From Dimorphilus gyrociliatus (lineage: Eukaryota > Annelida > Polychaeta > Dinophilidae), in assembly GCA_904063045.1 (NCBI GenBank), contig CAJFCJ010000024.1:620001-684000 (forward strand): 64,000 nt of DNA, in the 5' to 3' direction. The translations under genes and the position numbers were made by a program. This document shows positions 48,760 through 57,397 of the stretch, one piece after another. Numbering within the stretch: position 1 is the first letter of the stretch; each line of letters starts with the position of its first letter. The notes under the pieces were generated by a model. The model saw nothing but the letters and a program-made list of their open reading frames with translations, was not told the DNA's origin and did no database searches.

Positions 48760-51346
48760 ATCTAGACGTACAAAAATTGTAAACAGGCGATTCCGTTGAC
48801 TACTAGGGGACGTTTGCCGCTATTGTAATTATATGCAAATTGAATTCTATATCCTACTACTATTTATTTTACTACGCGTTAATTAAGATATTGATGATAA
48901 TTTTTATCATTTTTAGTAAAACAGCCTAAGTGTCAGCTAATAAAACTCTAATTACTGACCTTTTTTCATTCTTCAGATGTATCTCTTCAAATAAAACGAA
49001 AAGGATAACAATGTAACTTTACTTTTTACTGCGTCTTCCTTTTAAGACTTTAACATTATATCAGCCTATCGAAATCTTGCCTTTTCTTTCCCTCTATCAC
49101 ATTTCTCAAACTTGTTCTTCCTTTATTTTTCTCTCTCTACTTGTCTGTGTGTCTGTCTATTTGTATGTCTCTCTCTTTTGCTCTTTCGCTCTTATATATA
49201 GGCACTCTTTTTTCCATTTTTCTCTCTATCTGCCTAATTTTTCTTGTTCTCTCTTGTTCTTGTATACCCTCGTTCCCTTTTTGTCTCTTTACTCTTTGTT
49301 AATTCTTTTTCAAATACAAGATATTGCTAATAAAAATTGCACTGATTAGAGTTAATCACGTTAATATTGGGGAGACTAAGGATTTGATTTAAAAAAAAGT
49401 TTATTTAATACAATTTTATATTGTAGTTATGCTATTTATATAGCTTACTGAAACAATGAAGGTTTTATATTTTTTTAGCTATTGCGTAATCAATTTATTA
49501 CCAAAATAAAAGATAAATTTCCCGTTTAGAATTTCGAAAATAAACTATTGACAAACAATCAACAGATTCCTGTTTTTTTTTCTTTGTATAATAAATTTCA
49601 GTTATTCATTCTCTCTCCTTCCTCCCATCCCTCTATCCCCCTTCCCTCCTCTCTCTCTCTCTTTTATCTACCTTCTTTATCTTACCTTTCTTCTTACGCT
49701 TCTTACAATTTGAAGGTCATTCTGACTTCTATTTTTGAATTATTTCTTCCTTGTCATTGAAAGATTTTTATTTGATGAATATTAATATATTTGTTTTATC
49801 CAGATATAGTAAATCTTTCAGAGCTTTCTACTATATTACTTAATTTAGAATATTTTCTGTAAAGATTAACTATCTGTTCATTCCTTGGTGAATTTTTTCT
49901 AACAATTAAAAAGACACTGATGCGGTGAAAAACTAAAGAGAATAAATAGTACAAGGCAAATTTATAGGACATTTCTTTTTTCATTATGTAAAAACTACAA
50001 ACCAAAAAAGAAACAGTTTTTCTTCGCATATACTGGAATATTAATTTAGTAGAAGCTTTCTTTAATACATTGATCTTTGACTATCTCTTTTCATTAGCGT
50101 ATTTGACTCATTTTTTTTTGCAGATGGCGTTAAAGAATTACTTATTAGAATATCATATACATAATTGTATTAAATTTAGTAAAAAAAAACCAGATATAGT
50201 CAGTCTGTGGCTAAAAAGAGAGAAAAGATATAATATTCTTAAATAGAAAAATAGAATAATTGAGACGTACAATAAAGCTATCTAATAATAGTAGTAATAA
50301 TAATAATAACAATAATAATATAATTAATTCATATCTTAACATTACAAATATAAAAATTACTGACATTCTACTTTAACATAAAGACTTCCTTTTTTATTTA
50401 AGTACGCATTTGTAATAAACTTTTGTTGCAGTATTAAATCTTATTGATATGATGTATAGTAGAAAAAATTTAAATACATATATACATATACCTCTTTTTC
50501 ATATACTAAAGGCTAAATATTTAGGTTAGTCTTTCTAATTTAAGTCTATTTATTGCTCAATTAACTTGAATCATGAATGGTTTTATAGCATTTATTTAAT
50601 ATAATTCGAAACTAGTCTAACACCGTTAAAAAACGTTTTTTACAGTATAAATCGTGTAATTTTTATTGTAAGCCGGAAGATTTTTAGCGGTATACCGATA
50701 TTTAGTTAGTTACATAACAGACTTTCTCTTATTGATATAGCAGGTTTGCATCACTTTCAATTTCACCCCAATTAAGTTTTACATAAGAGTCCTTGACATT
50801 GAATTCGACTGATAAATTAATTCGACTTAATCGATAAAAATTAAAACATACACCGTACAAATACCTATATATATATATGTGCTTATGAATATGGATATGG
50901 AATAATGATCTTTAAAAAATGATAATATATTACATTCTTTCTAGATAGTTTATAAACAAGAAATACTCCTCTATTTCACCAAAATGTTCTCTTTTTTTTG
51001 TAAAAAACAAATAATGTAACATTTCTTTTAAAAATAGACAAAGATATGCATGGAATGTCTTCTTCTTTTCTTTTCTATTTAACAAACGATTAATTATCCT
51101 TCTACTTAAAAAATTTGAACAAACATATTCTAAATATAGCTTTCAATGCGAAAAAGGTTGATTAGTACTTTTTAGCCAATTTTGAAAGAACTTAGAAAGT
51201 AATATTCAAGTACTCAACTATTCATGGCTAGGTATCTATTTGTAAGTTGGCACTTTTATTATAAATCACGAAGAGAGAGGATCGAAAAGATTCATAATTT
51301 TTTAACATAACCTTTTATTAAGTTGTTTATAAACTGGAGGACAAGT
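48760..51346. other. Intergenic region with pyrimidine-rich tracts
   Basis: CT-rich tracts at about 49050-49300 and 49605-49665, then AT-rich DNA leading to the first MMP-Hog gene. No gene recognised. A TTATAAAT at about 51258-51265 could be its TATA element. Confidence 0.55.
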
Positions 51347-52741
51347 ATGAGGAGCTTGGAGCTTTTTCAAATTACTGCTATTTCAATTATCGTATTGGGT
51401 TTTATTATTTTAGGTCAATCTAAATCCATACAAAAAATCATTCCAGTTCAAACTATGGATGATGCAGCCACTTTTTTAACAAAGTTTGGTTTTATGGAAG
51501 AGCAGGATGGGTATATTCCAACAGATAAAGTTACAGATGCTATTGAACAATATCAAGAGTTCTACGGGTTGGCTAAGACTGGACAACTAGATACAAAAAC
51601 CCTCAGTGATATGAATAAAGTACGTTGCGGATTTCCAGATGTGCAACAGAAGAAAAGACGGCAAAAGCGCTTTGTTATCTCGTCATACAGTTGGACGGCT
51701 CCAATTATTACTTGGAATTTCTTGAACTATACTGAAGACTTAACGATAGAGGAACAAGTTGAGGCATTTGAATATGCATTTGAACAATGGAGCTTGCCGA
51801 GCAAACTTGTTTTCGTAAGGGTGCATTCTTCTCCAGATATTCTCATATACTTTACAGATATAGATGGCGAGAATGGCATACTGGGTACCGCCGAACTACC
51901 AATTTTTCCAAACCACAACGTCACCATTAGATTTGACGAAGGAGAGAAATGGAGTACTGCAGATGATAAAACTCATTTATCGATAGTGGCTGCTCACGAG
52001 ATAGGCCATACTTTAGGTTTACTTCATTCGAAAGTACCTGATGCTATGATGTTTGCACAGTACAGCTTCAAGGGTCCAAATTATAAATTACATGTCGATG
52101 ATATTTTAGCTATTAAGGAATTGTATGACACTAAAGAAACTTGTATTTCGGGCGATGGAATTGTAATATTAAAGGACGGCAATCGAGTCAATGTAAGCAA
52201 TTTAAAAATTGGCGATGTTATACAGACATCTGAAGAAACGTACAGTCCTGTTTTAACAATGCTAGATAAAAATGATAAGACTCCTACACTGTTTATTCGC
52301 ATTGAAACAAGCCTTGGAAATTCTTTGAAATTAACACCTAAACACTTAATTGCCGTTCAATCAAATATACTTGAAAAAGAATTTGTGTTTGCTGAAAAAC
52401 TTCAAAATGGTTCAAAAGTATATGTTCATATTGACGGAAAAGAGGTTGAAGATGAAATTGTACATGTTGAAAAAACGGTAGAAAAAGGCTATTATGCTCC
52501 TCTGACGAATGAAGGAACTCTCATAGTCAATGGTATCGAGATATCGTGCTACGCTTTAATTGAAGATCAAGAATTAGCTCATCTATCGATGACACCTTTA
52601 AGATGGTTTCTACAAATATACGAAATGATATTTAGTGAGAGTTTCGACGAAAATCCAACAGATGGCATTCACTGGTATGGTCGCTGGTCTTACAATTATT
52701 TATTACCCATTGTTGATAAAATTGGGTTAATAAGCTTATAG
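51347..52741 (+). CDS. Matrix metalloproteinase-Hog (Hint) fusion protein 1
   Basis: Intronless, 464 residues from the first ATG in frame at 51347. A hydrophobic N-terminus (8-24) acts as signal or anchor. A peptidoglycan-binding-like pro-domain (about 36-90) is followed by the cysteine switch VRCGFPD (C94) and a furin-type site RRQKR (104-108). The M10 catalytic domain (about 112-260) has zinc ligands HEIGHTLGLLH (H217, E218, H221, H227) and Met-turn AMM. Where an MMP hinge and hemopexin domain would begin, a Hedgehog-type Hint domain starts at C266, with D307, T330 and H333 matching the catalytic Asp, Thr and His of Hedgehog Hog. It runs through GYYAPLT, TLIVNGI and SCYALI to AHLSMTPLRW and GIHWYG (440-445), as at the C-terminus of Hedgehog. 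The residue before C266 is Thr rather than Gly. The structural-zinc HGDxYPFDG segment is missing. AATAAA near 52825. Confidence 0.93.
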   Translation: MRSLELFQITAISIIVLGFIILGQSKSIQKIIPVQTMDDAATFLTKFGFMEEQDGYIPTDKVTDAIEQYQEFYGLAKTGQLDTKTLSDMNKVRCGFPDVQQKKRRQKRFVISSYSWTAPIITWNFLNYTEDLTIEEQVEAFEYAFEQWSLPSKLVFVRVHSSPDILIYFTDIDGENGILGTAELPIFPNHNVTIRFDEGEKWSTADDKTHLSIVAAHEIGHTLGLLHSKVPDAMMFAQYSFKGPNYKLHVDDILAIKELYDTKETCISGDGIVILKDGNRVNVSNLKIGDVIQTSEETYSPVLTMLDKNDKTPTLFIRIETSLGNSLKLTPKHLIAVQSNILEKEFVFAEKLQNGSKVYVHIDGKEVEDEIVHVEKTVEKGYYAPLTNEGTLIVNGIEISCYALIEDQELAHLSMTPLRWFLQIYEMIFSESFDENPTDGIHWYGRWSYNYLLPIVDKIGLISL

Positions 52742-53184
52742 AATTGTATATTTTATTGTAAAGATATTTTATTTTCGTACTCTTTTAAACATAGCCTTAG
52801 ATGAAAAAAACTATTTTTTCTTTTAAATAAACTTTTAACTCTAATCATAAATAACACTTTCTGCTTTACCAGTTTATTAGGACAAAATCAGAATAGCATA
52901 TACATGTAAACATCAGTATGTACGACAAGTATCGAGAGCAGTATAGTCTATATATCGAGTAATTACTCAAGACCTTGTTTTTTATATTCTATACAACTAT
53001 CTACAAATGTCATTCTATCTCTAAAGAGAGGGGAGACTGATTAAATTGTGCTGAATTTTGAAAGGTAACCATAGTTTCCTTTTCATATTCATTTTTAAAA
53101 ACATAAGATAAAAATTAATCTTCTGAATGTATTGTATTATCACTTTTTTCTATTGTAGAGGGTTGAAGACTCATTTAGGAAGCT
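52742..53184. other. Spacer between MMP-Hog genes 1 and 2
   Basis: 443 bases of AT-rich DNA holding the 3' UTR of gene 1 and the promoter or 5' UTR of gene 2. A polypyrimidine-AG acceptor (tctattgtag) 27 bases before the gene 2 ATG suggests a spliced non-coding leader exon. Confidence 0.5.
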
Positions 53185-54558
53185 ATGCTAAAGCTACTTT
53201 TGATTATCAATCTTTTTCTATTTGACATAGTTAACAGTGCCCCTGTATACACACCTATAGAAAATAGAGCTCAAGCGGTAAAGTATTTAGTAAAATATGG
53301 TTATTTATCGTCTGTGGAAGCCGGTAACAATATGAATGACCTTCAACGTGCTGTTGAATCATTTCAAATAGAATTTGGACTGAATATTACGAAAATGCTA
53401 GATTCGCCAACAATAACAGCTATGGCTAAACCTAGATGCAAAATGAGTAATATTAATATGACAATGTCCATGGGAAAGCCAGATATGATGTATAAGCTTC
53501 ACGATCCTGCAGCAAATATGAAGATTTTCACTTGGACAATTGTAACATTTTTAGACAAATTACCTAGAGACCTTCAATACGAAGCAGTCGAGAAGGGTTT
53601 ACAAAAATGGGCTGATAAATGTGACCTGGTGTTTCATAGGGTTGATGTTGAGAATGCTCACATAAGAATTCACTTTGAATATATTGATAGCCCTGGCTCA
53701 ACATTAGCCTTTGCTTTTTACCCAGGTTATACTAATAGTGGAAAACAAATTTATGATAGTTCAGAATCATGGACTATGGATAATGCTGGACACTCTTTAC
53801 AGTACGTTGTTACTCATGAAACTGGCCATACTCTTGGCATAATGCACTCGTCAGATCCTTTAGCTATCATGTATCCCTCATATAACTATTTGGGAGGAGA
53901 CTATAGCATAACTCCAGACGATGAAAGTGCCTGTAAAATATTATTTGGTGAGAAAAAAGATAACGGTTGTTTTGGACCAAACGGGAAGGTTTTACTCAGA
54001 GATGGTGGTACTGTTCTCATGAAAGATTTACGGATAGGAGACGTTGTGCAAACGTCTGCAAATGCATTTAGTCGCGTCGTCACTCTGCTTGATCGCAATG
54101 AAAAGTCTTTTGAAACATTTATAAGATTAAGAACACAAAGTGGAAACTTTATAGAATTGACAAAAAAACATCTAATTCCCATTAAGTCATCTGAGAATGA
54201 AGAAAAACGTTACGTTTTCGCTCAAAATGTCTTGTTAGGTAGCAAAGTTTACTCTGTTGTTGATGGAAAAGAAATTGAAGATGAAGTTATAGAGATAAGT
54301 TCAAAAACATATCAAGGCTATTATTCACCATTAACGTTTCATGGAACAATAGTTATTAATGGCATTCAGGCTTCCTGTTATGCAGAGGTGGAAAGTCAAT
54401 CAATATCTCATTGGTCAATGTTTCCATTGAGATCTTTATCCTATATTAAAAATATGCTATCCGTATCAAAAGTAGAAGATTTTGAAGGTATCCACTGGTA
54501 TGGAAGACTATCAAAGCAGTACGCATTACCAATAGCCAAGAACTTGGGTATTTTGTAA
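53185..54558 (+). CDS. Matrix metalloproteinase-Hog (Hint) fusion protein 2
   Basis: Intronless, 457 residues. It has a signal peptide (1-18), a short pro-domain with switch cysteine in KPRCKMSN (C85), and no furin-type basic site before the catalytic domain. The catalytic domain has HETGHTLGIMH (H211, E212, H215, H221) and Met-turn IMYP (M229). The loop that carries the structural zinc and calcium in other MMPs is shortened (YIDSPGSTLAFAF), with the HGD segment gone. The Hint domain begins at C262, preceded by Gly as in Hedgehog (G|C), with D303, T326 and H329. It ends with SHWSMFPLRS and EGIHWYGRL (about 434-442). It is the most diverged of the three paralogues. Activation must differ from the furin-activated copies, perhaps by another protease or by Hint cleavage. 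AATAAA lies about 35 bases after the stop. Confidence 0.92.
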   Translation: MLKLLLIINLFLFDIVNSAPVYTPIENRAQAVKYLVKYGYLSSVEAGNNMNDLQRAVESFQIEFGLNITKMLDSPTITAMAKPRCKMSNINMTMSMGKPDMMYKLHDPAANMKIFTWTIVTFLDKLPRDLQYEAVEKGLQKWADKCDLVFHRVDVENAHIRIHFEYIDSPGSTLAFAFYPGYTNSGKQIYDSSESWTMDNAGHSLQYVVTHETGHTLGIMHSSDPLAIMYPSYNYLGGDYSITPDDESACKILFGEKKDNGCFGPNGKVLLRDGGTVLMKDLRIGDVVQTSANAFSRVVTLLDRNEKSFETFIRLRTQSGNFIELTKKHLIPIKSSENEEKRYVFAQNVLLGSKVYSVVDGKEIEDEVIEISSKTYQGYYSPLTFHGTIVINGIQASCYAEVESQSISHWSMFPLRSLSYIKNMLSVSKVEDFEGIHWYGRLSKQYALPIAKNLGIL

Positions 54559-55945
54559 GGTTGATTCTTATTGCATTAAAATATTGAATATTCAATAAAA
54601 TTTAACCTTTCATAAGTTAAATAACTAAACATTTGTCAGTTTTTTTATTATAATCAATTTCTATTAGAAAAACTAGCTCAACGCCAAAAAGGAATAATGA
54701 ACTTTTCTTTACTGCTTTATCAGTTTTCGAAATGTATTTTTCCTACTTCCTAAACGATATTTAAGTGGCAGTAGCATTATTAAATTTACATATTCCTAGT
54801 TGCAAATACACTGCGAAATGTTAGATTAATTAGGTGGAATAATAGGAGTACGATTGAAAAAATTAGCAATCTTGTAAACTCGCATAATATGATCCTTTTA
54901 CGTTTTTTTAGTGTAATTAACTGTTTTTGGAATTACTTGATTGTTAAATTTTACAGATAAAAGATAAGAAGTTAAGTATCTTATTTATTATATTAATACA
55001 TAAGAAAATGAATCAATTCATTACCTTAAAATGGAAATTTCCCATATGAAAACTTAATTGGAGATTTTGTAATACTGGACTTACTGTATATTTAACAGAT
55101 ACAAGAATAAATGATTAAAGCAACGATCGAGAATTGAATATACTATATTTAAGATTTAATACGTAATGCCATAAGAGTCTGTACGATGGATGAGACAGTT
55201 TTTAGAAACGTAGCCCTAGAACTTACCATAAATATGTATTCAAATACATCATGTAAGTTTCAAAATGGTTTCTCTAGCTATTCGACATAAAATCCTATTC
55301 AATTTTATCATTCAAGAAAACTTATAAAAGATATATCTATTCGTTACATTCTGAATATTTTCTCTTTTAAGTAACAAAAATAACACAGAAGTGAAAATTG
55401 AACAGTATAGCAGAGAAACAATACATTATATTTCTTGAGTTGTTTAAATTTAAACGTGATTAAAAGCTACTGAAACGACTGAAATCATGACTTGCTTGAA
55501 CATAAATTATGCCTATTCAATTTCATATCCGGCTAAAATAAATCGTCATTTAACTGTGTATCAATTCGAATACATTTCATAATCGAATATTTTTAAGCGA
55601 AAGCAATATATCGATGAAGATCGAAAAAGCTTCATTTATGAAACATGAATGTTTTATCTACATGAATTTGATAATAAAAAAAACACAATTGTTTCTTTAA
55701 AATGTATCTACAGTTTAGTTTTATTCCGCTAGACTATTTAATTAGCTAATGAAAATTAAACAGAAAGAATTAAACACAAGTAGCAGATTTAAAACATTAA
55801 TATATGACTAAGCTAAAAAAAATTCAGTAAATTGCCAATCACTTCTTAAAGAGTGAAAAATTGTTTATGGCAAAAAAATATATTAAAATATTCAGGTATA
55901 AAATTGTCTTTTTACCACGTATTTCATTAAAATGGCTAATAAGTT
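54559..55945. other. Convergent spacer between MMP-Hog genes 2 and 3
   Basis: AT-rich; contains the 3' UTRs of both genes. No other gene or element recognised. Confidence 0.6.
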
Positions 55946-57397
55946 CTAAGTTGATAGCTGAAAACCGAGGTTTTGTGCCAATGGTAGAATATAATTTTGT
56001 GACATTTCACCATACCAATGAATTCCTTCAGAGGAATCTATGCTAGACTTCAATCCAATTATTGAGTTATATAATTGCAATACCCATCTAAGTGGAGCCA
56101 TGGCCAAGTGTGCAATTTCATGACTATTGATTACGGCGTAGCATGATGCTTCAATCCCATTTACTATCACTGTTCCATCAGCTGTCATTGGAGCATAAAA
56201 CCCATTCATTTGTATTTCTTCAATAGATATCACCTCGGTCACTTTTTCAATTCCATTATCTTGAGAATATAACTTTTGTCCTATTCTTACTTGATCAGCA
56301 TGAATATAGCGTTTACCATCAGCAGTTTCAACAGCGATCAGATGTTGGTGTGTAAGTTGAATAAAATGCCCACTTTTTGTACGTAAAGTAAGAAATAGTG
56401 CTGGTTCTTGTGTATTTCTATCAAGCATAGTAAGAACTGGACTGAAACGACCTTTAGAAGAGAGAACAGAATCACCAAGTTTTAATTGCTTCATTGAAAT
56501 CGTCTGTCCATTTTCAAGTACAACTTTACTTTCACCAGAAAAACATGATTTTCCATAGAGCTTTTGAATACCTTTTTTGTCATCTGAATTCAGTTTATAA
56601 TTCTGTCCCTTATAAGAATAGTACGGATACATAATTGCCTGACTCTTACTGGAATGCTTCAAACCCAAAGCATGTCCGAGTTCATGACAAGCAACTACCG
56701 ACAGATGTATCTTATTATTTGACGTACTCCATTTTTCAGCTTCGTCGAAATGGATTTGACCCTTTCTTGAGGTTTTTGGATAGAAAGCATGGGCTAAAGT
56801 TCCAGATGGTCCATCCATGGGATAACCATCTCCATGTGCACCACTAACAAATCTAAATTTCAAATGGACATTTCCAGAATAAACTCTTGTAAACTTCAAT
56901 TTGCTATTGTCAGACCACTGTTTTAGTGCATATTTTATTGCAGCAACCACTGAAACATTTGGTATATCAGGTGTATAGTTATACAACCTCCATTTAAGCT
57001 TCTTCCTATTCCATTTTTTACCATATAATGCATAACGCTTTTGTCTGCCAGTATTCGGAGCTCTAAATTCATCGTCAACTATCCCGCATCGTTCTTTATT
57101 CATTAGTGACAAAGTTCTTGCATCAAGTTTACCAGTAACGGGTATTGCGGCTTCCTTTTGAAATCTTTTCAGACCCTCAGCATAATCATCTGTTTGATTG
57201 TGTGTAGTCTTGGACATATGCTCATACTTTTGCAAATATGATCTTGCTTCACGCTCACTTTTAACTGCAAGGATACGAGTAGATGAGTCTCGTTTCTCTC
57301 TTAATTTAGATTGAACCAAATTATTTTCTTCCAGATTCTCCTTAATTGCAGCAGACATTACAGCCGTAATAAAGCATAAAAGAATTAATGCCTTCAT
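55946..57397 (-). CDS. Matrix metalloproteinase-Hog (Hint) fusion protein 3
   Basis: Intronless, 483 residues, opposite strand to copies 1 and 2. It has a signal peptide (1-16), a pro-domain (about 45-100), the cysteine switch KERCGIVDD (C104) and furin-type RQKR (118-121). The most canonical M10 catalytic domain of the three follows: structural zinc/calcium block HGDGYPMDGPSGTLAHAF (188-205), IHFDEAEKW, HELGHALGLKH (H238, E239, H242, H248) and Met-turn IMYP (M256). The Hint domain begins at C285 after Ser (S|C), with D326, T349 and H352, then AHLAMAPLRW and GIHWYG (458-463). MMPs cleave extracellular matrix. Hedgehog Hog domains self-cleave at the Hint cysteine and attach cholesterol to the upstream fragment. 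Together these predict a self-releasing, possibly lipidated protease. Gene 1 is its closer paralogue. Confidence 0.94.
   Translation of the reverse strand: MKALILLCFITAVMSAAIKENLEENNLVQSKLREKRDSSTRILAVKSEREARSYLQKYEHMSKTTHNQTDDYAEGLKRFQKEAAIPVTGKLDARTLSLMNKERCGIVDDEFRAPNTGRQKRYALYGKKWNRKKLKWRLYNYTPDIPNVSVVAAIKYALKQWSDNSKLKFTRVYSGNVHLKFRFVSGAHGDGYPMDGPSGTLAHAFYPKTSRKGQIHFDEAEKWSTSNNKIHLSVVACHELGHALGLKHSSKSQAIMYPYYSYKGQNYKLNSDDKKGIQKLYGKSCFSGESKVVLENGQTISMKQLKLGDSVLSSKGRFSPVLTMLDRNTQEPALFLTLRTKSGHFIQLTHQHLIAVETADGKRYIHADQVRIGQKLYSQDNGIEKVTEVISIEEIQMNGFYAPMTADGTVIVNGIEASCYAVINSHEIAHLAMAPLRWVLQLYNSIIGLKSSIDSSEGIHWYGEMSQNYILPLAQNLGFQLST

Noticed and set aside
51323-51346. Upstream extension of MMP-Hog gene 1
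   Set aside because: The frame begins with TTG; the first ATG in frame is at 51347 and leads directly into the hydrophobic signal.
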